Origin: Streptomyces sp. NRRL F-5630
GTDB taxonomy: Bacteria > Actinomycetota > Actinomycetes > Streptomycetales > Streptomycetaceae
Reading direction: 5' to 3'
Length of the DNA stretch: 44,188 bases
Assembly (NCBI RefSeq): GCF_000719475.1
Contig: NZ_JOGO01000093.1
Coordinates: 1 to 44,188 of the forward strand
Numbering within the stretch: the stretch's first letter is position 1; every line of letters starts with the position of its first letter. The translations under genes and the position numbers were made by a program. Below, piece by piece: positions 7,491-16,146 of the stretch. The notes under the pieces were generated by a model, which saw nothing but the letters and a program-made list of their open reading frames with translations, searched no databases and was not told where the DNA came from.

Positions 7491-8768
7491 ATGAGCGACG
7501 GAGCGGAGGACGCCCGGTTGCGGGCTGTCGTGGAGCTGGCGCAGGCCATGGCCGTGGCGCGCTCCGCTCGGGAGACGTGGCGCGCGGCGGCGCGGGGGGC
7601 GCGGCGGGCGCTCGGGGGGAGCTTCGCCGCCCTGTCGGTGTGGGAGCGGGGGCCCGGACGGCTGCGGGTGCTCGTCAACGAGGGGCAGCGGGCGCCGGGC
7701 GAGGAGGAGTTCCCCGAGGACGAGACGTATCCCGTGCACCGCTTTCCCGAGATCACCGAGTTCCTGCACGAGCGGTGGGCGCGCGGCGGCGCCCCGCACG
7801 CCTGGGTCGAGACCGCCGAGGGCCCGGCCGGGGGCGAGGCCGGGTACTGCCACCAGCGGGTCGCGGCGCTCCGGCGCCGGGGCCGGGGCGCCTGCGTCGT
7901 CGCCCCGCTCGTGCTCGACGGGCGCGCCTGGGGCGAGCTGTACGTGGCGCGGGCCGCGGGGGCGCCGGTGTTCGGGCAGGCGGAGGCCGGGCTCGCGACC
8001 GTGCTCGCCGCCGTCGTCGCCGCCGGTCTCGCGCAGCTCCACCGTCTGGAGGAGGCCCGCAGGCTCGCCTTCACCGACCCGCTCACCGGGCTCGCCAACC
8101 GCCGCCTCGTCGACCAGCGCCTCGACGAGGCGCTGGAGCGGCACCGCGCGGAAGGGCTCGTCCTGAGCCTTGTCGTGTGCGACCTCAACGGGCTCAAGCG
8201 GGTCAACGACACCCAGGGCCACGCGGTCGGCGACCACCTCCTCGAACGCTTCGGCTGCGTGCTCTCGCGCGGCGCGGCGCGCCTTGGCGCGGGCACGCTC
8301 GCCGCGCGCCTCGGCGGCGACGAGTTCTGCCTCCTCGCGCTGGGCCCCGGCGCGGACGAGGTCGTCGCCGTCGCCGAGGAGGTCTGCGCGGCGGCGTACG
8401 CGCTCGACGTCGGCGAGGGCGTCGCGTGCGGCGTCGCCTCGACGGGCGACGCCATCGGCCCCCTCACCTCGGCCCGCCGCCTCTTCCGCCTCGCGGACGC
8501 CGCGCAGTACGAGGCGAAGGGCCTCGCCGCCCGCCGCCCCGTGGTCGCCGGGCGCGAGGGGAGCGACGACCCGGTGGTCCGTCTCGCGGACGCCGTCCGT
8601 ACGGACCCGGACGACGCCCGTCAGGAGACCCCCGGGCACGGCGCCGCTCCCGCGCCCCCCACGGAACGCCGCCGCATCCGCGGCAGACGCCGCCCCGAGC
8701 GGCCGGAGGAGCCCCGCCCCGACCGGCCCGGCGGATCTCCCGGCCCCCCGGACGCCCCGCGCGACTGA
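7491..8768 (+). CDS. GAF-GGDEF diguanylate cyclase
   Basis: 425 aa, no membrane segment. Residues ~20-180 form a GAF-like sensor (ELAQAMAVARSARETWRAA onward); residues ~185-350 form a GGDEF domain that condenses two GTP into c-di-GMP. The signature RLGGDEF is intact (GGDEF at 275-279), as is DPLTGLANRR. The position for an inhibitory RxxD site five residues before GGDEF reads GAGT, so product feedback through that site is unlikely. The C-terminal ~75 residues are Pro/Arg-rich and probably disordered. ATG lies six bases after a -10-like TAAAGT (7479-7484), which would give a leaderless mRNA (inference); there is no good Shine-Dalgarno. Confidence 0.9.
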   Translation: MSDGAEDARLRAVVELAQAMAVARSARETWRAAARGARRALGGSFAALSVWERGPGRLRVLVNEGQRAPGEEEFPEDETYPVHRFPEITEFLHERWARGGAPHAWVETAEGPAGGEAGYCHQRVAALRRRGRGACVVAPLVLDGRAWGELYVARAAGAPVFGQAEAGLATVLAAVVAAGLAQLHRLEEARRLAFTDPLTGLANRRLVDQRLDEALERHRAEGLVLSLVVCDLNGLKRVNDTQGHAVGDHLLERFGCVLSRGAARLGAGTLAARLGGDEFCLLALGPGADEVVAVAEEVCAAAYALDVGEGVACGVASTGDAIGPLTSARRLFRLADAAQYEAKGLAARRPVVAGREGSDDPVVRLADAVRTDPDDARQETPGHGAAPAPPTERRRIRGRRRPERPEEPRPDRPGGSPGPPDAPRD

Positions 8769-8907
8769 GCCGGGAGCCCCCGCGCCTGCCCCTACGCGGG
8801 CGCGCGACCCGCCCGCCGCCGCCTCGCGCCCCCCGTCCCCGACCCGCGCCCGTCCGATCCGCTCCCCGCCCTGTTGTCCCGTCGATTCATTTCGTAGGGT
8901 CGTGAAT

Positions 8908-10461
8908 ATGGATATGCACACTGTGGTGCTCGGGTCGAGCGGTGTCACCGCTGCCGAGACCCTCGCCGTGGCCCGCGCGGACGCGCGGGTCGAGCTGGGC
9001 GCCGAGGCGCGCGAGGCACTCGCGAAGGCGCGCGCGACGATCGACGCGCTCGCCGAGAAGCCCGAGCCGGTCTACGGCGTCTCGACGGGCTTCGGGGCGC
9101 TCGCGAGCCGGCACATCGCCCCCGGGCTGCGCGCCAGGCTCCAGCGCAACATCGTCCGCTCGCACGCCGCCGGGATGGGCCCGCGCGTCGAGCGCGAGGT
9201 GGTGCGGGCGCTGATGTTCCTGCGCCTGAAGACGGTGTGCTCGGGGCGCACGGGCGTACGCCCCGAGGTGGCGCAGGCGATGGCCGACCTGCTCAACGCG
9301 GGGATCACCCCCGTCGTCCACGAGTACGGCTCGCTCGGCTGCTCCGGCGACCTCGCCCCGCTCAGCCACTGCGCCCTGACCCTCATGGGCGAGGGCGACG
9401 CGGAGGGCCCGGACGGCGTCGTGCGGCCCGCGGGGGAACTGCTCGAAGCGCACGGCCTCCGGCCCGTCGAGCTGCGCGAGAAGGAGGGGCTCGCGCTCCT
9501 CAACGGCACGGACGGCATGCTCGGCATGCTGCTGATGGCCCTCGACGACCTCGCGCGCCTCTACACGTCCGCCGACATCACCGCCGCGCTCTCGCTCGAA
9601 GCGTTGCTCGGCACGCGGAAGGTCCTCGCCCCCGAGATCCAGGCCATCCGCCCGCACCCGGGCCAGGCGGCGAGCGCCGCGAACATGCTCAAGGTCCTCG
9701 CGCACTCGGGACTCACCGGGCACCACCAGGACGAGGCCCCGCGCGTGCAGGACGCCTACTCGGTGCGCTGCGCCCCCCAGGTCGCGGGCGCGGGCCGCGA
9801 CACGCTCGCCCACGCCCGTACGGTCGCCGAGCGCGAACTCGCCGCCGCCGTGGACAACCCCGTCGTCCTGGAGGACGGCCGCGTCGAGTCCAACGGCAAC
9901 TTCCACGGCGCCCCGGTCGCCTACGTGCTCGACTTCCTCGCGATCGCCGCCGCCGATCTCGCCTCGATCGCCGAGCGCCGCACGGACCGGCTCCTCGACA
10001 AGAACCGCTCGCACGGGCTGCCGCCGTTCCTCGCCGACGACGCGGGCGTGGACTCCGGGCTGATGATCGCCCAGTACACGCAGGCGGCGCTGGTCAGCGA
10101 GCTGAAGCGGCTCGCCGCTCCTGCCTCGGTGGACTCGATCCCGTCCTCGGCGATGCAGGAGGACCACGTCTCCATGGGCTGGTCGGCGGCGCGCAAGCTC
10201 CGGACGGCCGTGGCGAACCTGACGCGGGTCGTGGCCGTCGAGCTGTACGCGGCGACGCGGGCGCTGGAGATCCGTACGGCCGACGGCGGGCCGCGCGCCT
10301 CGGACGGTGGCCGCGCGGCGCTCGACGCGGTGCGCGCGGCGGGGGTGCTCGGCGCGGGGCCCGACCGCTTCCTCGCGCCCGACCTCGCCGCGGCGGAGAC
10401 CTTCGTCCGCGAGGGCGGCCTCGTGCGCGCCGTCGAGGCGGCCGTGGGCCCGCTGGCCTGA
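8908..10461 (+). CDS. hutH: Histidine ammonia-lyase
   Basis: 517 aa; deaminates L-histidine to urocanate and ammonia, the first step of histidine degradation. Seen: YGVSTGFGAL near the N-terminus and the MIO cofactor segment GSLGCSGDLAPLSH, where Cys145-Ser146-Gly147 would cyclise (Streptomyces enzymes use CSG rather than ASG). NGTDGMLGML, FHGAPVAYVLDF and the C-terminal SSAMQEDHVSMGW are also present. ATG at 8908 gives the MDMHTVV start I recall from Streptomyces homologues; GTG 8902 and ATG 8914 are in-frame alternatives. AGGG lies eight bases upstream. Other hut genes are not adjacent, as is usual in Streptomyces. Confidence 0.95.
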   Translation: MDMHTVVLGSSGVTAAETLAVARADARVELGAEAREALAKARATIDALAEKPEPVYGVSTGFGALASRHIAPGLRARLQRNIVRSHAAGMGPRVEREVVRALMFLRLKTVCSGRTGVRPEVAQAMADLLNAGITPVVHEYGSLGCSGDLAPLSHCALTLMGEGDAEGPDGVVRPAGELLEAHGLRPVELREKEGLALLNGTDGMLGMLLMALDDLARLYTSADITAALSLEALLGTRKVLAPEIQAIRPHPGQAASAANMLKVLAHSGLTGHHQDEAPRVQDAYSVRCAPQVAGAGRDTLAHARTVAERELAAAVDNPVVLEDGRVESNGNFHGAPVAYVLDFLAIAAADLASIAERRTDRLLDKNRSHGLPPFLADDAGVDSGLMIAQYTQAALVSELKRLAAPASVDSIPSSAMQEDHVSMGWSAARKLRTAVANLTRVVAVELYAATRALEIRTADGGPRASDGGRAALDAVRAAGVLGAGPDRFLAPDLAAAETFVREGGLVRAVEAAVGPLA

Positions 10462-10467
10462 GCCGCA

Positions 10468-10493
10468 CGCCCGGTCCCCGCGGGGACCGGGCG
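10468..10493 (+). terminator. hutH terminator: 26-bp perfect palindrome
   Basis: Two 13-base arms form a perfect palindrome starting six bases after the hutH stop codon. No U-run follows. It is the likely 3' end of the hutH transcript. Confidence 0.7.
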
Positions 10494-10525
10494 CCTCACG
10501 CGCCGCGGCCCGTACGACGAGTGAG

Positions 10526-10636
10526 GCCCGTAGGGCCCGAAGTCCCCCCAGCCTGAAGCCGGTACCGGCCGAGGTCTGTACCGGCCGAAATCTTCACCGC
10601 CGAAGTCCGTACCGCTCGAAGCCTGTACGGGCTCGA
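10526..10636. repeat. Degenerate 16-bp tandem array, seven units
   Basis: Consecutive units of 16 bp (one of 15) follow the pattern GYCYGTACCGGCCGAA. Examples are GCCCGTAGGGCCCGAA (10526-10541), GTCTGTACCGGCCGAA (10574-10589) and GTCCGTACCGCTCGAA (10605-10620). A looser 18-bp unit at 10508-10525 may be an eighth. The period is not a multiple of three and no frame is conserved, so it is non-coding. It lies between the convergent hutH and LAxTG-protein genes. Confidence 0.7.
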
Positions 10637-10646
10637 CTCCGTAGTC

Positions 10647-10937
10647 CTAGACCGCCGCGTCCGCGAACGGCTCGTGCCGCCCGCGCCTGACCGCGACCGT
10701 GACGCACGCCGCGCCGATGCCGAGCGAGGCGAGGCCGCCCACGAGGTACGGGGTCGTGTCCACCCCGCCCGTGTCGGCGAGGCGGTCCCCGTCCGTCGTG
10801 GCGGTGGCCGTGGCGGCGACCTCGGTACGGGCGGGTGCCGCCGCCGCGTCCGGGGCCGAGGGAACGAAGGACAGCGCGCAGAGCACGGCCGCCGAGGCCG
10901 TGGCGGTCAGGAGGGACCTGCGGGCGACGGAGGACAT
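10647..10937 (-). CDS. Small LAxTG sortase-anchored surface protein
   Basis: About 96 aa with the full plan of a wall-anchored protein. It has an N-terminal signal peptide (RRSLLTATASAAVLCALSF... ending near AAA), a short mature part of only about 25 residues rich in Ala/Thr, the sorting motif LADTG, one hydrophobic helix (PYLVGGLASLGIGAACVTV) and a positive tail (RRGRHE). LAxTG is the motif class used by Streptomyces class E sortases (established). ATG at 10937 is preferred because AAGGGAG sits nine bases upstream; the ATG at 10946 directly abuts that site. No function can be assigned to such a short exposed segment. Confidence 0.75.
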   Translation of the reverse strand: MSSVARRSLLTATASAAVLCALSFVPSAPDAAAAPARTEVAATATATTDGDRLADTGGVDTTPYLVGGLASLGIGAACVTVAVRRGRHEPFADAAV

Positions 10938-11352
10938 GAAGGGCATCTCCCTTGACGCACGGGGACGGTGGGGGACGACGGGGGACGGGGCGGCCGGTGG
11001 TGTCCCGGGCGGCCCTGGGCGCGATGCTAGTGAGGGACGGCGGGTACGCGAAAGCGGTGCGCGCGAGGCGGTACGGGCGGCGCGCCGTGCGAGGCGCACG
11101 CATCGGCTCCCCGACGTGGGGAAAACGTCCTGCAAGGACGGCAACCGCGGGGCCGCGATCCTCGTCTCAAGGGGAAACAGTGATCCCCGAGCCCGCCGGG
11201 ACGTGGCGTTGCCCACATTCCCGGGGGCGCGCCATCGGACCGGTCGAACGGTTGTTGTAGACAGGGACGACGCGTGGTTGCCCTCGGCAGCCGTGCGCCC
11301 TGTGCATTTTCCGGGGGCACTGCGGGATTCGGCGACGATGGAGAAGCGAGTG
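10938..11352. other. Divergent intergenic region before the L,D-transpeptidase gene
   Basis: About 415 bases with no credible gene. It contains a small perfect inverted repeat CGTCCTGCAAGGACG (11126-11140) and the Shine-Dalgarno of the LAxTG gene at its left end. It should carry promoters for both flanking cell-envelope genes. I saw no convincing riboswitch. Confidence 0.4.
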
Positions 11353-12606
11353 ATGACGGTCAGCAAGCGGCGCAAGGCTCTTGCCGCCGCCTCCGCCGTA
11401 CTGGGCGGAGTGCTGGTGCTCTCCGCCTGCGGCGGTGGCGACGACAACGGCGACAAGGCGGACGGGAAGAACGGCGGCGGTCAGTCGCAGGTCGACAAGT
11501 CCGCCGCCGAGAAGGCGTCGGCCGCGCGAATAAAGATCGCCCCCAAGAACGGCTCGAACGCCGCCAGCATCAACAACGCGGGCCGGGTCACGGTCAGCAA
11601 GGGCTCGCTCACCGAGGTCTCGCTGACCGCCGCGGACGGCACCAAGGTCGCGGGGGCCTTCTCGGCCGACAAGACGAGCTGGAAGCCCTCCGCCCAGCTG
11701 GAGCGCGCGACGAGCTACAAGGTCAACGCGACGGCCAAGGACAGCGAGGGGCGCGTCGCGCACGAGAACGGCACCTTCACGACCGTCTCGCCGCAGAACA
11801 GCTTCATCGGGAACTTCACGCCCGAGGACGGTTCGACGGTCGGCGTCGGTATGCCTGTGTCGATCAACTTCGACAAGGCCATCACCGACAAGAAGGCCGT
11901 CCAGGAGGGCATCAAGGTCTCCAGCAGCTCCAACCAGGAGGTCGTCGGTCACTGGTTCGGCAACCAGCGCCTCGACTTCCGGCCCGAGCAGTACTGGCAG
12001 GCCGGCTCGACCGTCTCCCTGAAGCTCGACCTCGACGGCGTCGAGGGCGCGAACGGCGTCTTCGGCGTCCAGCAGAAGACCGTCACCTTCAAGATCGGCC
12101 GCAGCCAGGTCTCCACCGTCGACGCCCAGTCGAAGACGATGAAGGTCGAGCGGGACGGGAAGGTCGTCAAGACCATCCCGATCTCGGCGGGCTCCCCCGA
12201 GAACAAGACCTACGAAGGCCAGATGGTCATCTCGGAGAAGTACAAGCAGACCCGGATGGACGGCTCCACCGTCGGCTTCACCGACGACGACGGCAAGGGC
12301 GAGTACGACATCAAGGACGTGCCGCACGCCATGCGGCTCTCCAGCTCCGGCACCTTCATCCACGGCAACTACTGGGGCTCGCCCTCGATCTTCGGGAGCG
12401 TCAACACCAGCCACGGCTGCGTGGGTCTCCAGGACGCCAAGGGCGCCAACAACCCGAACACCAACGGCGCCTGGTTCTACGACAATTCGATGATCGGTGA
12501 CGTCGTCGTGGTCAAGAACACCGGCGACAAGACGGTCTCGCCGGACAACGGCCTCAACGGCTGGAACATGAGCTGGGACCAGTGGAAGCAGGGCTCGGCC
12601 GTCTGA
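11353..12606 (+). CDS. L,D-transpeptidase lipoprotein (Ig-like domains + YkuD)
   Basis: 417 aa, exported and lipid-anchored: a basic start (SKRRKALAAASAVLGGVLVL) is followed by the lipobox LSAC and a Gly/Asp/Lys linker. Two beta-rich Ig-like domains follow (~45-250), then a YkuD catalytic domain (~250-390) with HGNYW and the catalytic SHGCVGL. It makes 3-3 cross-links in peptidoglycan, a major linkage in actinomycetes. The layout equals mycobacterial Ldt enzymes. ATG 11353 has GGAGAA seven bases upstream; an in-frame ATG at 11338 would add an implausible charged leader. It is followed by a very strong terminator, so it is monocistronic at its 3' end. Confidence 0.93.
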   Translation: MTVSKRRKALAAASAVLGGVLVLSACGGGDDNGDKADGKNGGGQSQVDKSAAEKASAARIKIAPKNGSNAASINNAGRVTVSKGSLTEVSLTAADGTKVAGAFSADKTSWKPSAQLERATSYKVNATAKDSEGRVAHENGTFTTVSPQNSFIGNFTPEDGSTVGVGMPVSINFDKAITDKKAVQEGIKVSSSSNQEVVGHWFGNQRLDFRPEQYWQAGSTVSLKLDLDGVEGANGVFGVQQKTVTFKIGRSQVSTVDAQSKTMKVERDGKVVKTIPISAGSPENKTYEGQMVISEKYKQTRMDGSTVGFTDDDGKGEYDIKDVPHAMRLSSSGTFIHGNYWGSPSIFGSVNTSHGCVGLQDAKGANNPNTNGAWFYDNSMIGDVVVVKNTGDKTVSPDNGLNGWNMSWDQWKQGSAV

Positions 12607-12637
12607 GCCCACCCCGCCACCGTCGCCGCGGTCGTCC

Positions 12638-12679
12638 GTCCGAGGGCCCGCCCCCACTGCCGGGGGCGGGCCCTCGGAC
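12638..12679 (+). terminator. L,D-transpeptidase terminator, 18-bp stem
   Basis: Bases 12638-12655 pair perfectly with 12662-12679 around a 6-nt loop (actgcc), 32 bases after the stop codon. This is one of the strongest hairpins in the window. Confidence 0.8.
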
Positions 12680-12754
12680 GTGTCCCCGCCGCTTCTCACG
12701 ATCCTTTTATCCAGCCCTTACCCGGCCGTCAGGACCGCTCCCTACGGTCGCCCC

Positions 12755-14230
12755 ATGTTCTTCACCTGTCTGAGGCGCGAGCTGCGCCGCCGCAGAAAAG
12801 CGGCCCTCGTCGTCGCCTCCGGGCTCGCTCTGGGCATCGCCCTCGTCATCGTCGTCAACTCGGTCGCGGCCGGGATGAACAAGGCCCAGGACAAGGTCCT
12901 CCAGTCCCTGTACGGGCTCGGCACCGACCTCACCGTCACCAAGGCCGCCGCCGCCCCCGGGGAGGGCGGCACCGGCAACCGCCCGCGCTTCGACTTCGAC
13001 GCGAAGGACAGCGGCGACGACAGCGAGCAGAGCAGCGACCGCGTCATGGTCCAGGGCTTCCAGACCCTGGCCTCCTCGACCGTCACCCGCGTCGCGGAAC
13101 AGGACGGCGTCGCGCAGGCGGTCGGCGGGATCAGCCTCCAGGTGATGAAGGTCGACGGGCAGTTCGAGCGCGGCGAGTTCCAGCAGGACGGGAGCGGCGG
13201 CTCCGGCGGCAGGGGCGCCCCCGGCGGCGGGAACGGCGGGGGAGACCAGCCGCCCAGCGGCGAAGTCAAGGGCGGAGGCGCGCGGTTCGACGTCGACTCG
13301 TACTCCGTCTACGGCACCGACGTGGCCCACCCCGCGCTCGGCCCCCTCACCTCCTCCAAGATCACCAAGGGCCGCACCTTCACGAAGAGCGAGACGGACG
13401 CGAAGCTCGCCGTCGTCGACAGCGCCTACGCCAAGGAGAAGAAGCTCTCGACGGGGGACAAGCTCACCGTCCACGGCACCACGTTCGCGATCATCGGCAT
13501 CGCGACGGCGGACAGCGGCGACGCGGCGGCCAACGTGTACGTGCCGCTCCAGCGGGCGCAGACGCTCGCCGACGCGAAGAACAAGGTCACGACGGTCTAC
13601 GTGCGGGCCACCGACTCCCAGAAGATCGACTCCGTCAAGGCGGCCGTCCTCAAGCAGGTCCCCGGCACCACCGTGACGACCTCGGCCGACCTCGCCGACA
13701 CCGTCTCCGGCTCGCTCTCCACGGCGTCCTCCCTCGCGACCGGCGTCGGCCGCTGGCTCTCCGTCGTCGTCCTGGCCGCCGCCTTCCTCGTCGCCGGCCT
13801 GCTCACGGTCTCGGCGGTGGGGCGCAGGGTGCGGGAGTTCGGCACCCTCAAGGCCCTCGGCTGGTCCAGCGCCCGCGTCAACCGGCAGGTCGTCGGCGAG
13901 GCGGTCGTCAACGGGCTCATCGGCGGCGTCCTCGGCATCGCCGTCGGGCTGCTCGGCGCGTGGCTCGTGGGCCTCGTGGGCCCCACGCTCACGGCCCATA
14001 CCGGCTCCTCGGCGGCGCGCGGTGCGGGCGGCCCCGGCGGCGGCTTCGGCGGCCCGGCGCGGCAGGCGGCGCAGAAGGCCCTCACGGTCTCGCTGGAAGC
14101 GCCGGTCTCGGCGACCACGGTGGTCCTCGCGGTGGTACTGGCCCTCGGGGGCGGCCTCGTCGCCGGCGCCTTCGGCGGCTGGCGGGCGACCCGCCTGCGC
14201 CCGGCGGACGCGCTGCGCCGCGTCGAGTAG
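12755..14230 (+). CDS. ABC transporter permease, FtsX/MacB type
   Basis: 491 aa. A basic N-terminus (RRELRRRRKAALVVASGLAL) leads into a first membrane helix. A ~270-residue extracytoplasmic MacB-like domain follows (containing a Gly-rich loop near 145-170), then three C-terminal helices with the FtsX-family VREFGTLKALGWS motif between the first two. It pairs with the ATPase gene 140 bp downstream to form a MacB-type exporter or mechanotransducer; no periplasmic adaptor is present, as expected for a Gram-positive. Substrate unknown (antimicrobials and peptides are usual). ATG at 12755 starts six bases after TACGGT, so the mRNA may be leaderless (inference). Confidence 0.9.
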   Translation: MFFTCLRRELRRRRKAALVVASGLALGIALVIVVNSVAAGMNKAQDKVLQSLYGLGTDLTVTKAAAAPGEGGTGNRPRFDFDAKDSGDDSEQSSDRVMVQGFQTLASSTVTRVAEQDGVAQAVGGISLQVMKVDGQFERGEFQQDGSGGSGGRGAPGGGNGGGDQPPSGEVKGGGARFDVDSYSVYGTDVAHPALGPLTSSKITKGRTFTKSETDAKLAVVDSAYAKEKKLSTGDKLTVHGTTFAIIGIATADSGDAAANVYVPLQRAQTLADAKNKVTTVYVRATDSQKIDSVKAAVLKQVPGTTVTTSADLADTVSGSLSTASSLATGVGRWLSVVVLAAAFLVAGLLTVSAVGRRVREFGTLKALGWSSARVNRQVVGEAVVNGLIGGVLGIAVGLLGAWLVGLVGPTLTAHTGSSAARGAGGPGGGFGGPARQAAQKALTVSLEAPVSATTVVLAVVLALGGGLVAGAFGGWRATRLRPADALRRVE

Positions 14231-14370
14231 CCCGTACGGGGCGGGGCGGCCCTCGTACGCGCCGCCCCTCCCCGTACCGCCGCCCCGCACCCGCCCCGTA
14301 CCGGCCCCCGATCCGCTTCCTCACCAGGCCGCGTGGCCGATCGCAGCCCGCGCGCCGGAAAGCAGTACCC

Positions 14371-15057
14371 ATGTACCAGCTCCGCCAGGTCACCAAGGAG
14401 TACCGGAGAGGCAAGGACACCGTGCGGGCCCTCGCCGGTGTGGACCTCGGTCTCGACGACGGCGAACGCCTCGTCGTGCAGGGTCCCACCGGCGGCGGCA
14501 AGTCCACGCTGCTCCAGCTCCTCGGCGGGCTCGACCGGCCGAGCGCGGGCAGCGTCTCGCTCGACGGCACGGACTTCGCGCGCCTCGGCGAGGCGAAGCT
14601 CACCCGGCTCCGCCGCGACCACATCGGCTTCGTCTTCCAGAGCTTCAACCTCATCCCGACGCTCACCGCCCAGGAGAACGTCGAGACCGCGCTCGTGCCG
14701 CTCGGCACGCAGAGCGCCGAGCGCCGCGAGCGGGCCGCGCGGGCGCTCGCCTCTGTGGGGCTCGGCGAGCGCGGCAAGCACCTGCCGTCCGAGCTGTCCG
14801 GCGGTCAGCAGCAGCGCGTCGCGATCGCCCGCGCGCTCGTCAAGGCACCCAAGGTGCTCCTCGCCGACGAGCCGACGGGCAACCTCGACGAGACGACGCG
14901 CGACGAGATCATGGAGCTGCTCGAAGGGCTGTGGGCGGAGCGGAAGTTCACGTTCGTCATGGTCACGCACGACAGCGCCCTCGCCCGTCGCGCGCCCCGG
15001 CTCATCACCCTGCGCAAGGGGAAGATCGCCGACGAGAAGACGGCGAAGCCGGTCTGA
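14371..15057 (+). CDS. ABC transporter ATP-binding protein (MacB/LolD type)
   Basis: 228 aa with every ABC motif: Walker A GPTGGGKST, Q-loop FVFQSFNLIP, signature LSGGQQQR, Walker B VLLADEPTGN and the switch His in MVTHD. Size and the DEPTGNLD motif place it in the MacB/LolD/FtsE group, consistent with the FtsX-type permease just upstream. GGAAAGCAG serves as ribosome site before ATG 14371. A hairpin terminator closes the unit. Confidence 0.93.
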   Translation: MYQLRQVTKEYRRGKDTVRALAGVDLGLDDGERLVVQGPTGGGKSTLLQLLGGLDRPSAGSVSLDGTDFARLGEAKLTRLRRDHIGFVFQSFNLIPTLTAQENVETALVPLGTQSAERRERAARALASVGLGERGKHLPSELSGGQQQRVAIARALVKAPKVLLADEPTGNLDETTRDEIMELLEGLWAERKFTFVMVTHDSALARRAPRLITLRKGKIADEKTAKPV

Positions 15058-15067
15058 GCCGCCGCGC

Positions 15068-15104
15068 CGGGCCCCGGACACGCGCACGTGACGTCCGGGG
15101 CCCG
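15068..15104 (+). terminator. Terminator of the MacB-type ABC unit
   Basis: A 12-bp perfect stem (15068-15079 with 15093-15104) with a 13-nt loop, 10 bases after the ATPase stop codon. Confidence 0.7.
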
Positions 15105-15164
15105 CGTACGCCCGTCCCTGTGCCCGGCGCCCCGCGCTCGTACGCGGAGCCGCATGCGCCGGGC

Positions 15165-15222
15165 CGCCCGTCAGGCGTACGCGCCGCCTGGCCTTCCCCG
15201 CCCGTCAGGCGTACGCGCCGCC
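15165..15222. repeat. 24-bp direct repeat duplicating the 3' end of the XRE gene
   Basis: Bases 15165-15188 and 15199-15222 are identical over 24 bp. The second copy holds the last codons and the stop of the XRE regulator gene; the first lies just beyond the stop. It looks like a 34-bp tandem duplication of a gene end that has since diverged a little. Confidence 0.7.
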
Positions 15223-16140
15223 CGTCCCGCCCTGCCCGTCCCGCCCCCGTGCGACCGCCGTCGCGTCCCGCCCCCAACTGCCCAGGAGCCGCAGCGCCTC
15301 CGCCGAGGGGGAACCCGGTTCGGCGTGGTAGACGAAGAGGCTCTGCCCGGCGTCGTCGGGCAGCCGCAGGGTCTCGTACGAGAGGGTCAGCTCGCCGACC
15401 AGTGGGTGGCGGAACTCCTTCGTGCCGTGGCTCAGGTCCCGGACCTCGTGTGCCGCCCACAGCCGCCGGAAGTCCTCGCTGTGCAGCGACAACTCACCGA
15501 TCAGGCCGGTCAGTCCGGTGTCCTCGGAGCAGTACCCGGCGTAGACGCGCAGCGCCCGCACCGTCTCGGCGGCCTTCGCCTCCCAGTCCACGAAGCGGTC
15601 GCGGAGCGCGGGTTCGAGGAAGACGAGGCGCGCGAAGTTGCGGTGGTGCGGCGGGAGGGTGCCGAAGTCGTGCAGGAGAGCCGCGGCGAGCCGGTTCCAG
15701 CCGAGGATGTCGGTCCGGCCGTCGAGGACGTAGGCGGGCACGTCGAGCGAGTCGAGGAGCGTGCCCAGCGCGGGGCGCAGCGTGGTGGCACAGCCGCGCT
15801 TCTTCTTGCGGCCCGGACGGGCGCGCGCGAGGTGGAGCAGGTGCTCGTGCTCGGCGTCGCTCAGCCGCAGCGCGCGGGCGACCGCGTCGAGGACCTCGGC
15901 CGAGACATTGCCCGCGTTGCCCTGTTCGAGCCGCGTGTAGTACGCGACCGAGACACCGGCGAGCTGCGCCAGCTCCTCGCGGCGCAGCCCCGGCACCCTG
16001 CGCTGCCTGCCCAGCTCGGGCAGCCCCACGTCGCGCGGCTTGAGCCCGGCCCGGCGCAGCCGCAGGAACTCGCTCAGCTCCGCCTTGGGGTCGAGGGCGC
16101 CGGGCACCGCGCGGCCGTGCTGGGTGGGGGGAGTGCTCAT
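15205..16140 (-). CDS. XRE-family regulator with MmyB-like ligand-binding domain
   Basis: 311 aa. The N-terminal helix-turn-helix (~20-95) shows [18 protein letters not shown] followed by [10 protein letters not shown]. The rest (~115-280) matches the MmyB-like ligand-binding (PAS-related) domain family, with [15 protein letters not shown] and [12 protein letters not shown]. Such proteins are common Streptomyces regulators controlling a neighbouring oxidoreductase. Here the divergent neighbour is a zinc alcohol dehydrogenase 195 bp away, so that is the likely target, together with itself. Start ATG 16140: GGAGGG lies almost against the start codon, too close for an ideal ribosome site, so a leaderless mRNA from GATACT upstream is possible. 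Confidence 0.9.
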   Translation of the reverse strand: MSTPPTQHGRAVPGALDPKAELSEFLRLRRAGLKPRDVGLPELGRQRRVPGLRREELAQLAGVSVAYYTRLEQGNAGNVSAEVLDAVARALRLSDAEHEHLLHLARARPGRKKKRGCATTLRPALGTLLDSLDVPAYVLDGRTDILGWNRLAAALLHDFGTLPPHHRNFARLVFLEPALRDRFVDWEAKAAETVRALRVYAGYCSEDTGLTGLIGELSLHSEDFRRLWAAHEVRDLSHGTKEFRHPLVGELTLSYETLRLPDDAGQSLFVYHAEPGSPSAEALRLLGSWGRDATAVARGRDGQGGTGGAYA

Positions 16141-16146
16141 CCCTCC

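Noticed and set aside
11100..11340. Cyclic-di-AMP (ydaO) riboswitch upstream of the L,D-transpeptidase
   Set aside because: The gene type and leader made it plausible, but I could not find the conserved core of that riboswitch; only a small hairpin is clear.
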